From: Endozoicomonas montiporae CL-33
GTDB taxonomy: Bacteria > Pseudomonadota > Gammaproteobacteria > Pseudomonadales > Endozoicomonadaceae
DNA: 64,000 nucleotides
Assembly (NCBI RefSeq): GCF_001583435.1
Contig: NZ_CP013251.1
Coordinates: 4,787,215 to 4,851,214, forward strand
Direction: 5' to 3'
The position numbers and the translations under genes are program-made. Under the pieces are notes generated by a model. It did no database searches, was not told the origin of the DNA, and was given only the letters and a program-made list of their open reading frames with translations. Positions 54,522 to 63,187 of the stretch are shown piece after piece; position 1 is the first letter of the stretch, and every line of letters starts with the position of its first letter.

Positions 54522-55103
54522 ATGATACCACTACAACAGACTCTGGCCACTATTGATTCCCTGCATGCCGAAGACCCGACAACTACCGCCGGAAAGCCCA
54601 CTGAGCTGCTGTATGCCGAAAGGATGACCGGGTGGCTGAATCGCCTTGCTCCGGATGCTTCAGAAGAATTACAGATTGCCGTCAGAAGCCAGCATCTGTG
54701 CCGCTGGCAAATACCCCGTTCTGATTACCCCGCCGGACGAACAGGCTATCTGCAGTGGCGAAGTGAACTGGGCAAAATGCACGCAGAAACAGCAACGCAG
54801 GTGATGCAAAAGTATGGCTACGACAAAACCAGCCAGAAAAAAGCCTACAGCCTGATTCGAAAGTTAAACTTAAAACGAAATGAAGAGACACAAACACTGG
54901 AAGACTGCGCCTGCCTGGTATTTCTTGAGTTTGAATTTTCGGCATTTGCTATTAAGCACACAGAAGACAAGCTGATTTCTATTGTTCAGAAAACCTGGGG
55001 CAAGATGTCGGCTCAAGCCCAGCAGAAAGCTCTGGAGCTTAATTATGGTTCAAAGGAGCTGGCACTGGTTGGTAAGGCATTGAAGCCGGTTGAAGCCAGC
55101 TGA
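54522..55103 (+). CDS. DUF4202 domain-containing protein
   Basis: The 193-aa soluble, mostly helical protein has the family pattern IDSLHAEDP, ELLYAERMTGWL, QHLCRWQIPRSDYPAGRTGYLQWR and LEDCACLVFLEFEF. DUF4202 proteins are widespread in bacteria and fungi, and the His/Asp/Glu residues (for example HAEDP, QHLCRW and E in FLEFEF) resemble an HD-like metal-binding helical fold, but no activity is established that I know of. It stands alone between repeats and an unrelated convergent gene. Confidence 0.85.
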   Translation: MIPLQQTLATIDSLHAEDPTTTAGKPTELLYAERMTGWLNRLAPDASEELQIAVRSQHLCRWQIPRSDYPAGRTGYLQWRSELGKMHAETATQVMQKYGYDKTSQKKAYSLIRKLNLKRNEETQTLEDCACLVFLEFEFSAFAIKHTEDKLISIVQKTWGKMSAQAQQKALELNYGSKELALVGKALKPVEAS

Positions 55104-55175
55104 TATTGGTCAGGTCAGACAACAGCGCACAATGCCAGCCTTGATACAATCTAAATCAGGGCTGGCCGGGTTTGT

Positions 55176-56600
55176 TTATTGGTAGTTCTCTTTCGGCAGG
55201 TAATTTTCTTTGTAATAGTCCCGACATTCCGACAAGCTCATGGTTCCGCAAATACTGCCATAAACGGCTGAGCTTGTGTATCTTATGGCCCTGTCAGTCC
55301 AGTTGTAATAATCCCTTCCGCATTTCCAGGCACCAGTGTCACCACAAACGCTGCTATAAACGACAGAAGAAGCGTACTGACCTGCTTCTTTTGCGTGACC
55401 AAGATAGCCGCTAACACATTGCCATACGTCGCTCTCACCGCAGGCATACTGATAGATAACATGCCTCAGTTTCTCATCAACATACATATAAGTTCCAAAT
55501 GACGAAACAGCCAGCACGCCAAGTATTCTGTAAGCCTTGGCGTGAGCCCTTGCAGAAGACCTGGTCTGTTGCCACTCCTTTGACCAGCGATAGAACCTTT
55601 TCCATTTGTCATGGATCGGTTCATCCGAACGCTTCGGCTTCAATTTGATTTTCTGTCTGCTTTCAGCGTCGCCACCACGAAGAGTGAGATACTTATTAGA
55701 GCACGCATCATACCAAATATATGGATTTGTACTGCAATTCGGCCGTCGAACAGCTTTTCGCATTCTCCCGGCAACAATGGTTGGTTCATCTTCATCAACC
55801 GTGTTTTCCAGAAACTCAATTGGTAGCAGTCCATATCCCGGAGCAATAACAAATCGCAAAGTTTCATTCTCAATAGCCTCTACAATCAGAGCGTCAAGGA
55901 CCCCAGGTTCCAGCTCTAAATCCACTTGATTGGAAACCAGTTCCAGCAACCCATCGTTATTAATCACACGAATAATCCTGATATTTTTTTCGTGGCTGGC
56001 ATCAATCACAGTCATAGACTCGCCAGTAGCAATGGATAAGAGAATGGCTGTTTCTAAACTTCCAAACTGGTTTAATTCTTGTCTGACATCATTCAGCAGC
56101 TCATCCACCTTAGCCCAGAGTGCTTTTTCTCCACTGTTCTGATAAACCTCGTGAAAGGTATTGATTGCCGTCAGAATAATGGACTCACATCCGAGCTCAT
56201 TCATTTTCTTAAGAACTGACCGTAAATAAGGCATTCGTTGAAGGTCACTCAGAATACCACGCAAAGCTTCAGCCAAATAATAACTCACTGCTGCAGCCTG
56301 GGTATAAGGACTACGCCGCTGCTCTTTTTTAAGCCAGTAAAAACGAGACTTCACGTTTGGCGTAGCAGCAAAATCGTTCGAAATGCTAGCCATGCGTTCA
56401 CTGTTATGACGTGTTAAAGAAGCTGCAATAGACAGGGGATGACAGGATTCCGCACCTTCCAGCCGCTGACATTTGATGATTTTATAACCCTTTGAGTTGA
56501 GTATATTTTGCAGCCCGACAGGCATTGTGGTTTGACTGTCTGTGGCTGCGAAAGACAGACAAGTCCAACTAATCAATAAGACAAAAGCCGGCCAATGCAT
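55176..56600 (-). CDS. Secreted or membrane protein with C-terminal cysteine repeats
   Basis: I use the ATG at 56600, which has AGGAG seven bases upstream and gives a good signal peptide (MHWPAFVLLISWTCLSFAA); the protein is 474 aa. The main domain (about 30-260) is helical and unknown. Near residue 350 a hydrophobic stretch (ILGVLAVSSFGTYMYV) may be a transmembrane helix. After it come two full 32-aa repeats and a partial third, each with Y-x3-CG-x6-C (YACGESDVWQC, VCGDTGAWKC, ICGTMSLSEC in context). Paired cysteines suggest disulphides. I do not recognise the family. Confidence 0.6.
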   Translation of the reverse strand: MHWPAFVLLISWTCLSFAATDSQTTMPVGLQNILNSKGYKIIKCQRLEGAESCHPLSIAASLTRHNSERMASISNDFAATPNVKSRFYWLKKEQRRSPYTQAAAVSYYLAEALRGILSDLQRMPYLRSVLKKMNELGCESIILTAINTFHEVYQNSGEKALWAKVDELLNDVRQELNQFGSLETAILLSIATGESMTVIDASHEKNIRIIRVINNDGLLELVSNQVDLELEPGVLDALIVEAIENETLRFVIAPGYGLLPIEFLENTVDEDEPTIVAGRMRKAVRRPNCSTNPYIWYDACSNKYLTLRGGDAESRQKIKLKPKRSDEPIHDKWKRFYRWSKEWQQTRSSARAHAKAYRILGVLAVSSFGTYMYVDEKLRHVIYQYACGESDVWQCVSGYLGHAKEAGQYASSVVYSSVCGDTGAWKCGRDYYNWTDRAIRYTSSAVYGSICGTMSLSECRDYYKENYLPKENYQ

Positions 56601-56802
56601 AATGTACTCCTGAATCACAATAGGATAGTTGGCTTTCTCTGACCGTTTATTCGATCATTAGTTCCTTATCTTTGAAAAAGACGTCTATAGAACGGATATA
56701 AACGAATTGCCGCTACCAGACTAGACTGATCAGAAAAGGGGGCTACATTCAGACTCAGCCGTTAATCTTTAAATAAACCAAGGTACACAGAAGCCTGAAT
56801 AC

Positions 56803-56922
56803 GGAGTCTGTCCGACCTTATCTGAGTCTGAGCGAGGACGGGTCATGTATAACAATAGCCTCTGTCTCTTTTTCCAGAAGCCTGTCCGAGAATAGTCTGT
56901 CCTACTGTGTGTGGTCGTAGTA
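56803..56922. repeat. Degenerate remnants of family B and family A elements
   Basis: The segment from GGAGTCTGTCCGACCTTA (56803) resembles the left arm of family B. From about 56877, CCTGTCCGAGAATAGTCTG and onward matches the left arm of family A up to its internal GTCGTAGTA, where the family E copy 2 begins at that TA. The rest of this A arm is missing or has diverged beyond recognition. Confidence 0.6.
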
Positions 56923-57103
56923 ATACCAATTCCACCTTCTAAACATGAATTGCGCAGCCATTCTGAATCACGGGAGCGGCGTTGGAACTCCTCGCAATAA
57001 CCAAAGGGCACAAGTAGCTGGCTATTACTCATCGTTCCGCCTTTATGCCCTTCAGACTCAGAATGACTTGCTCATGGTCATATTTAGAAAGCGGAATTGG
57101 TAT
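56923..57103. repeat. TA-flanked palindromic element, family E copy 2
   Basis: The 181-bp element has TA on both sides (56921-56922 and 57104-57105) and matching ends ATACCAATTCC for 11 bases, then similar arms (TTCTAAACATGA against TTCTAAATATGA). TAGCTGGCTA lies at 57015-57024, about 6 bases from the midpoint. It is inserted at a TA inside the family A remnant. The rest of the gap to the aldolase gene shows no feature beyond its ribosome-binding site. Confidence 0.8.
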
Positions 57104-57301
57104 TACAAACACGCAAACGGAATGCTTTACGCATTCCCGCCTTATCCCTGCCCGCATTGGGCGAGGGTTTACGGCGATTTTGGTAACAACCCGGGGCCGG
57201 AAAACACATTAAGTTGTCATGCTTGAATGGGTATCTGCAGCTAATATGAACGGGCGTAAATCATTTCGTTGCGTCCCCGGCGACACCAAGGAGCACTGAA
57301 A

Positions 57302-58201
57302 ATGGCATCTCAAGCCCAGTCAGCCATGCTTGAAACCGTCAAAACCCGTCAGGGGTTTATTGCGGCACTGGATCAAAGTGGAGGAAGCACACCAAAAGCG
57401 TTAAGCCTGTACGGTATCGACCAGAGTTCGTACAACAACGACGAAGAAATGTTTAAAAAGGTGCATGAAATGCGCACCCGCATTATCACCAGCCCTGCCT
57501 TTGACGGCAAGCGCATACTGGGTGCGATTCTGTTTGAAAATACGCTGGATCGTGACATTGAAGGTCTGTCTTCGTCTCGCTTTCTGTGGCAGAAAAAACA
57601 GATTCTGCCTTTTTTAAAAGTCGATAAAGGTTTGGCTGACGAGCAAAACGATGTTCAGCAAATGAAACCCATGCCGGGTCTTGATGAACTGTTGGCAAAA
57701 GCCAATGCTCAGGATGTGTTTGGTACCAAGATGCGCTCAGTGGTGAAACGGGCGAATAAAGCAGGCATTGAAGCGGTGGTTGATCAGCAGTTTCAGGTGG
57801 GCAAACAAATTCTGGCCGCAGGTCTGATGCCGATCATTGAGCCGGAAGTGGATATTAACAGTCCCGACAAGGCTGAAGCCGAGACCCTGCTGCGCAGCGC
57901 CATTCTGCAACAGCTGGACGCGCTGCCAGAAAGCCAGCAGGTCATGCTTAAGCTCACTCTGCCCAGCGAGACCAACTTCTACAAACCCTGCGTCGATCAT
58001 CCGCGTGTTTTAAAAGTGGTCGCCCTGTCCGGAGGCTACAGCCGTAACGATGCAAACCATAAACTCAGTCAAAACCACGGAATGATTGCCAGCTTCTCGC
58101 GCGCCCTGACTAATGGTTTGCAGGCACAGCAAAGCGATGCAGACTTCAACTCGATGCTCGACGCGACCATTGAAAGCATTTATCAGGCATCAATCACCTG
58201 A
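57302..58201 (+). CDS. fda: Fructose-bisphosphate aldolase class I
   Basis: The enzyme splits fructose 1,6-bisphosphate through a Schiff base. I start at ATG 57302 (MASQAQSAML), with AAGGAG upstream; an earlier frame start is not conserved. The 299-aa protein matches the Staphylococcus-type class I aldolase by memory: GFIAALDQSGGSTPKAL, MRTRIITSPAF, ILGAILFENTLDRD, PFLKVDKGL, PIIEPEVDINS and LKLTLPSETN with the Schiff-base Lys region, then VALSGGYSR. It is convergent with the DUF2608 gene. Confidence 0.93.
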   Translation: MASQAQSAMLETVKTRQGFIAALDQSGGSTPKALSLYGIDQSSYNNDEEMFKKVHEMRTRIITSPAFDGKRILGAILFENTLDRDIEGLSSSRFLWQKKQILPFLKVDKGLADEQNDVQQMKPMPGLDELLAKANAQDVFGTKMRSVVKRANKAGIEAVVDQQFQVGKQILAAGLMPIIEPEVDINSPDKAEAETLLRSAILQQLDALPESQQVMLKLTLPSETNFYKPCVDHPRVLKVVALSGGYSRNDANHKLSQNHGMIASFSRALTNGLQAQQSDADFNSMLDATIESIYQASIT

Positions 58202-58235
58202 TACCTGAGCGTTCCGGTGGCAGAAATTCTGAGGG

Positions 58236-59201
58236 TCAAAGAGCAGGTTGTACACCAAACTGCTTTTGCAGTCCCTCGCACTGTTTCTGCCGATCCGGAA
58301 TGTTTCGACACCGGGCGATAAATCCCTGACTGTAGGCATCCTGTTCTACGAAGTGTGCCACCTCTTTATCATCACGCCATTGATACAGGAAATCGAACAG
58401 CTGTTGTTCAGATTCAATGGCGTTAAATCTTTTCTTGTCCTTAAGGTAATTACACAAAACCGGCCTGTAGGTAATAGTTGGATCAAAACGTTCCAGTGCA
58501 TCCCGAACCGTATTGAGGTGTCGGTCACGATCGTCAATCAGCATTACCTGTTCGGGCACTGGCAACACTTTTTCATTGATCAGGGCAGTGAGCACCTCTC
58601 CTTTTTTATTCCCCTGCCCTGCCATCACTACACCGTGTTCAACAATAAAATGTCTATCTTCCGGCAGTGCAATCAGGCGTTCAGCACCGGTATCCGAAAA
58701 AGTAATGCCCACTTCTTTTAACTGTGACCGGGTTACATCAGCCACGGGCATTCCCCTGGCTGTCATGCCTATTACCAGCACATTCTGGCTATTCAGCTGT
58801 TGAATGACCTCTGGCAGGATGCTGTCGGTGAGCTGCACGGGCACGCGACTGTAAACGAAAGACAGAAGAGGGTCGATGTCATTCACAATCTCCTGCCTTG
58901 TCCGGTCAGGTGAGCGACGCTGTTCTTTGTCCACCAGACGGTAAAACATCTCTGAACGGCCCAGCCACTGCCCTTCAGGCGTGGTGATCGTTGTATCGTC
59001 CAGGTCAAGAATAACCAGTGAACCTTTTTTCAACGTGCCATTAGCCAGTTTCTGCTGAAGAAACTGGCCCGGTTTTGCGGTGGTTTCCTGCTGAACGGTT
59101 TTCTGCCCGGCAGGGGAGGCCGACGCCTGATGAGTGTTTATGATCAAAGCCATAAACCAGATAGCGACCAGCCAACGTATAAATTTATCGATTTTCGACA
59201 C
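58236..59201 (-). CDS. Periplasmic DUF2608 / HAD-like protein
   Basis: The 321-aa protein has a signal peptide (about 9-29, LVAIWFMALIINTHQASA) and a haloacid-dehalogenase core: motif I DLDDTTITTPEGQWLG, motif II-like IGMTARGMP, and a late acidic motif LIDDRDRHL. DUF2608 proteins are known from Legionella and Chlamydia-like bacteria and are predicted phosphatases outside the cytoplasm. Four cysteines near the C-terminus (LCNYL, ARCRN, KQCEG) could form disulphides. The substrate is unknown. Confidence 0.75.
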   Translation of the reverse strand: MSKIDKFIRWLVAIWFMALIINTHQASASPAGQKTVQQETTAKPGQFLQQKLANGTLKKGSLVILDLDDTTITTPEGQWLGRSEMFYRLVDKEQRRSPDRTRQEIVNDIDPLLSFVYSRVPVQLTDSILPEVIQQLNSQNVLVIGMTARGMPVADVTRSQLKEVGITFSDTGAERLIALPEDRHFIVEHGVVMAGQGNKKGEVLTALINEKVLPVPEQVMLIDDRDRHLNTVRDALERFDPTITYRPVLCNYLKDKKRFNAIESEQQLFDFLYQWRDDKEVAHFVEQDAYSQGFIARCRNIPDRQKQCEGLQKQFGVQPAL

Positions 59202-59323
59202 CGGTTAAACCCTTACAACTTTGAGCAACAAACGCCCAAAAATAGCACATTGACGATTTCATACTGCAAAGACACCGCATTACCCCTTACAATGCTGCGC
59301 GGAAGGTTAATCTGGAGAGGACA

Positions 59324-62300
59324 GTGATCAGCAAGCTGGACAACAAAACAACAAGCACCCTGTACCAAACATTTGCCGGGGCTGTGCAGTCAGCCGGTTT
59401 TCTGGGTGACATCGAGCTGGGGTACGCTGATCGCACTGTACTGGCTACTGACAACTCCATTTACCAGCTGTTGCCGGAAGGGGTTTTTTACCCGCGTTCA
59501 ACCGGCGACCTGAGTCTTATTCTCACTCAGGCTGCCCGCCCCGAATTTCATCAGGTCGTGCTCTCCCCAAGAGGCGGAGGCACCGGCACCAACGGTCAGT
59601 CGCTGACCACCGGCTTTATGGTTGATACCAGTCGCTACATGAACAGAGTGCTGGAAATCAATGCCGAAGAGCGCTGGGCAAGGGTTCAGGCAGGTACTGT
59701 TAAAGACTACCTGAATGAACTGGCCGCAAAGGAAGGGTTGTTTTTTGCTCCCGAGCTGTCCACCAGCAACCGGGCCACCGTCGGCGGCATGGTCAACACC
59801 GATGCAAGCGGTCAGGGGTCTGTCGTCTATGGCAAGACCCGCCACCATGTTCTGGAACTGACCTCTGTACTGGCAGATGGCACAGTGTGGGCGTCGTCGG
59901 CCATGAACGACGACGAACTGAACGAGCTTTGTCTGCGTGACGACGCCATTGGCAAGATTCACCAGACAGTTCGACAGGCACACGACGACAACAAGCATCA
60001 GGTAGACGCAATATTCCCGAAGCTGAACCGCAATCTAACCGGTTATGACCTTGCCAATATTCGCAATGACAACGACGATTTTGACCTGAATGCGGTGCTG
60101 TGTGGTTCTGAAGGTACACTGGCCATGGTCAGCGAAATCAAGGTAAACCTGCTGCCCATTCCCAAAACATCAGCCCTCGTGCTGGTGTTTTACCAGAGTT
60201 TTCAGGAGTCCCTGCAGGATGCCCAGACCCTGATGACGGCAAAGCCCGGCTCCATTGAAACCATTGACTCCAGAGTACTGGGATTAGCCAAAGCGGACAT
60301 TGTCTGGGAAAGCGTTAAAGAATTCTTCCCGGAAAACAGCGGTGCCATAGACGGTATTAATTTTGTTGAGTTCACCGGTGACAGTGAGGATGAATTAAAC
60401 GATGGCATTGCCCGCCTGATCACCGAACTCAACAAGCAGTCCGACATTCAGCGTTGCGGTCATCAGATTGTGATGGGAACGGCTAACGTCAAAAAAATCT
60501 GGGCCATGCGCAAACAGTCGGTGGGATTGCTCGGCAATATGGAAGGCGACGCCCGTCCCATACCTTTTGTGGAAGACGTGGCGGTTCCTCCGGAAAATCT
60601 TGCTGCCTTTATTCAACAGTTCAGGGCCTTGCTGGATAAACATCAGTTGACGTATGGCATGTTTGGCCATGTGGATTCCGGCGTACTGCATGTGCGTCCG
60701 GCGATTGATATGAAAGACCCGCAACAGGCCATGCTGGTACGTTCTATCAGTGACGAGGTGGCACGGCTGGCACAATCTCACGGCGGTGTTCTCTGGGGAG
60801 AGCATGGCAAAGGCGTACGCTCCGAATACACACCGGCTTTCTTTGCCGAGCTGTACCCGGTTCTACAACAGATCAAAAGTGTTTTTGATCCACACAACCA
60901 GCTGAATCCCGGAAAAATCGCCACGCCAGCCAATGAGGAGCTGCTGAAAATTGATGGCGTTCAGACCCGTGGAGAGCTGGACAGCGCTATCGAGCGCGAA
61001 GCCTTTGAAGCCTTCACCAGCGGGCTGTATTGCAACGGCAACGGTGCCTGCTTCAACTACAACCCTGCCAGTGCCATGTGTCCAACCTGGAAAGCCACTT
61101 ACGACCGCACCCAGTCACCCAAAGGCCGATCCGGACTGGTCAGGGAATGGTTAAGGCTACAAAGCGCAACCGGCACGAGCATTGCTGAAGAAATCCAAAA
61201 CGTTCGGCAGGGCGGACTGTTTTACAATGCCATGGACAAAGCCCGTAATGCTGTAGACAAAATCCGGGGCAAGGAAGATTTCAGTCACGAAGTATACGAA
61301 GCCCTCGACAACTGTATGAGCTGTAAGTCCTGTGCCGGACAATGCCCGATACAGGTGAATATTCCGGATTTGCGTTCCCGTTTTTTTGAGCTGTACCACA
61401 GTCGTTACCCAAGGCCGCTCAAACATCATGTTGCCGGTCTGCTGGAGCCCATGCTGCCAGCACTGGCCAAAGTGAAACCTGTCTATAATTTCGCGGCCGG
61501 GTCACAGCTGATCAACTGGTTTGCCAGTAAAACCGTTGGACTGCAGGATCTTCCCGCCATTACCAGCACCTCGCCATTAAATGACAGTTGTCGTTCCGGT
61601 GCTTCGGTTGCAACCCCGCAACTGCTGAACTCTTTACCCGAAGAAGAGCGACAGCGAACCGTCATTATTGTGCAGGATGCCTTCACCAGTTTCTTTGAAA
61701 CACCGGTACTGACGGAACTGGTAGAACTGTTGGTTCGGCTGGGTTATCGCCCGCTGGTCACACCCTATCAACCCAATGGCAAAGTGTTGCATGTATATGG
61801 CTATCTGGGACGTTTTGAAAAAGTAGCCCGCACTAATGGTTCAGAATTAAACCAACTCGCCGAGTCGGGTGTCAGCCTGATCGGCATTGACGCGGCCGTG
61901 GCTCTGACCTATCGGGATGAATATCGTGAAGCCATGGGAGACAACGCACCCGAAGTGCTTCTGCTGTCGGAATGGTTTGCCAGGGAAGCTGACAATATTG
62001 CCGCTCTGAACCTTGGTCTGGAAGGCGATTATATTCTTCTGGGGCACTGTACCGAAACCACGAATGTGCCTGCCGCCCCTGCACAATGGCAGGCATTCTA
62101 TCGCGCCTGCGGCCTGACACTCACCTATCAGCCAACAGGTTGCTGTGGTATGGCGGGTATCTACGGTCACGAGACACGTAACCAGGCAGTTTCGCGCAAA
62201 GTCTACGAACTCAGCTGGCAGGAAGTGGTTGAAAAACCCGAGAATCAGGGTCGGATGGTCGCAACAGGTTATTCCTGCCGCAGTCAGGTTAAACGACTGA

Positions 62301-62362
62301 GTGACTATAGAATCCTGCACCCGGTACAAATGCTTTTGCAGGTAATAAAAGCCAATCATTAG
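59324..62362 (+). CDS. ydiJ: YdiJ-like FAD/4Fe-4S dehydrogenase (D-2-hydroxyglutarate/D-lactate type)
   Basis: The 1012-aa protein is close to E. coli YdiJ in length and layout. The N-terminal half is a VAO-type FAD domain (VVLSPRGGGTGTNGQSLT, ELSTSNRATVGGMVNTDASG, GSEGTLAMVSEI) with its cap domain and the HGKGVRSEYTPAFF region. Then come iron-sulphur cysteines (CNGNGACFNYNPASAMC and CMSCKSCAGQCPIQ) and a C-terminal CCG-type domain (GHCTETTNVP, PTGCCGMAGIYGHE). It oxidises D-2-hydroxy acids and passes electrons to the respiratory chain. The GTG start follows GGAGAGGA. It is convergent with nsrR. Confidence 0.9.
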   Translation: MISKLDNKTTSTLYQTFAGAVQSAGFLGDIELGYADRTVLATDNSIYQLLPEGVFYPRSTGDLSLILTQAARPEFHQVVLSPRGGGTGTNGQSLTTGFMVDTSRYMNRVLEINAEERWARVQAGTVKDYLNELAAKEGLFFAPELSTSNRATVGGMVNTDASGQGSVVYGKTRHHVLELTSVLADGTVWASSAMNDDELNELCLRDDAIGKIHQTVRQAHDDNKHQVDAIFPKLNRNLTGYDLANIRNDNDDFDLNAVLCGSEGTLAMVSEIKVNLLPIPKTSALVLVFYQSFQESLQDAQTLMTAKPGSIETIDSRVLGLAKADIVWESVKEFFPENSGAIDGINFVEFTGDSEDELNDGIARLITELNKQSDIQRCGHQIVMGTANVKKIWAMRKQSVGLLGNMEGDARPIPFVEDVAVPPENLAAFIQQFRALLDKHQLTYGMFGHVDSGVLHVRPAIDMKDPQQAMLVRSISDEVARLAQSHGGVLWGEHGKGVRSEYTPAFFAELYPVLQQIKSVFDPHNQLNPGKIATPANEELLKIDGVQTRGELDSAIEREAFEAFTSGLYCNGNGACFNYNPASAMCPTWKATYDRTQSPKGRSGLVREWLRLQSATGTSIAEEIQNVRQGGLFYNAMDKARNAVDKIRGKEDFSHEVYEALDNCMSCKSCAGQCPIQVNIPDLRSRFFELYHSRYPRPLKHHVAGLLEPMLPALAKVKPVYNFAAGSQLINWFASKTVGLQDLPAITSTSPLNDSCRSGASVATPQLLNSLPEEERQRTVIIVQDAFTSFFETPVLTELVELLVRLGYRPLVTPYQPNGKVLHVYGYLGRFEKVARTNGSELNQLAESGVSLIGIDAAVALTYRDEYREAMGDNAPEVLLLSEWFAREADNIAALNLGLEGDYILLGHCTETTNVPAAPAQWQAFYRACGLTLTYQPTGCCGMAGIYGHETRNQAVSRKVYELSWQEVVEKPENQGRMVATGYSCRSQVKRLSDYRILHPVQMLLQVIKANH

Positions 62363-62375
62363 ACAATTGTCGTTT

Positions 62376-62414
62376 ATATAAGTAGCACTAACCTATGATT
62401 AGTGCTACTTATAT
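62376..62414. terminator. Bidirectional terminator between ydiJ and nsrR
   Basis: A perfect 15-bp inverted repeat ATATAAGTAGCACTA / TAGTGCTACTTATAT with a 9-base loop lies between the convergent stop codons. Confidence 0.75.
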
Positions 62415-62446
62415 CATTGTGCTCAGCCTAAAAAATTCAGGCCAGC

Positions 62447-62875
62447 TCAACCCGCCTGCAGCTGAATCAGCAGTCCGTTCTTACGATCCAATGCGTCAGC
62501 CAGCGAGTATTGCGCCAGCACCTTGAAGAAAGCATCCATTGCCTGATTCATAATGTCTTTCAACTGACAGGACGAGCAGTCGCGACAGGCAATTTCTTCA
62601 CACTCAACCAGTGTAATACTGGACTCCATGACTTTAACCACTTCACCAAGGTTAATGTCTTCAGGTTGCATACCCAGACGAAAGCCACCACCCTTGCCTC
62701 TGAATGTCTGCAAATAGCCAAGCTGCCCCAGCTTCTGCACGATTTTCATCACATGAGTGCGTGGCACTTCGAAGGCATCCGTCACTTCCTGAACCGACAG
62801 CAGGCGCTCTCCGGTTTCCATGGCAGAATAAACAAGAATACGAAGGGCAAAGTCGGTGTGTTTGGTCAATCTCAT
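62447..62875 (-). CDS. nsrR: Nitric-oxide-sensing Rrf2-family repressor NsrR
   Basis: NsrR uses an Fe-S cluster to sense NO and derepresses detoxification genes. I use the ATG at 62875 (MRLTKHTDFALRILVY), the standard Rrf2 start; 41 upstream in-frame residues are not conserved. The 142-aa protein has the winged helix (VTDAFEVPRTHVMKIVQKLG and FRGKGGGFRLG) and cysteines at 92, 97, 100 and 103 (ECEEIACRDCSSC), near the cluster ligands of E. coli NsrR (91, 96, 102). One cysteine is extra. IscR and other Rrf2 members are less likely because of this spacing and the N-terminus. Confidence 0.87.
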   Translation of the reverse strand: MRLTKHTDFALRILVYSAMETGERLLSVQEVTDAFEVPRTHVMKIVQKLGQLGYLQTFRGKGGGFRLGMQPEDINLGEVVKVMESSITLVECEEIACRDCSSCQLKDIMNQAMDAFFKVLAQYSLADALDRKNGLLIQLQAG

Positions 62876-63187
62876 GATTTGATGGGAGGTATCTATAAAT
62901 GTGCCATCTTTAATATCAGAGAAAAGGCCATGATGCACGCATTTAAGGTCATATGTCGTAAATTTGCTGCTATAAATAAGAATAAGATATGTTCTCATGC
63001 ATCAATTTTTTTGACTGGACTGAATCGAAATAGATCCTTTGAAAATACGTCATTGGATGACTACCTCCTACAAGCCAAAGATTTCCGAGAGCTTTTCTAA
63101 AACCTGGTCTAGGATTGGAAAGAACAACTTCCGCATATAGCCGTTACGTTTGATTCCGAAATCAGCCCTCTCCATACACAGATACAC
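62876..63187. promoter_or_regulatory. Divergent gap between nsrR and the right-edge gene
   Basis: On the nsrR strand, an AAAGATG-like half site followed by ATTTATA sits about 15-35 bases before the start. This is loosely like an NsrR box and could be autoregulatory, but it is not a good dyad. The rest is AT-rich with no recognised element. Confidence 0.3.

Noticed and set aside
56945..57226. 93-aa plus-strand frame
   Set aside because: Most of it lies inside the family E palindromic element and it has no ribosome-binding site.
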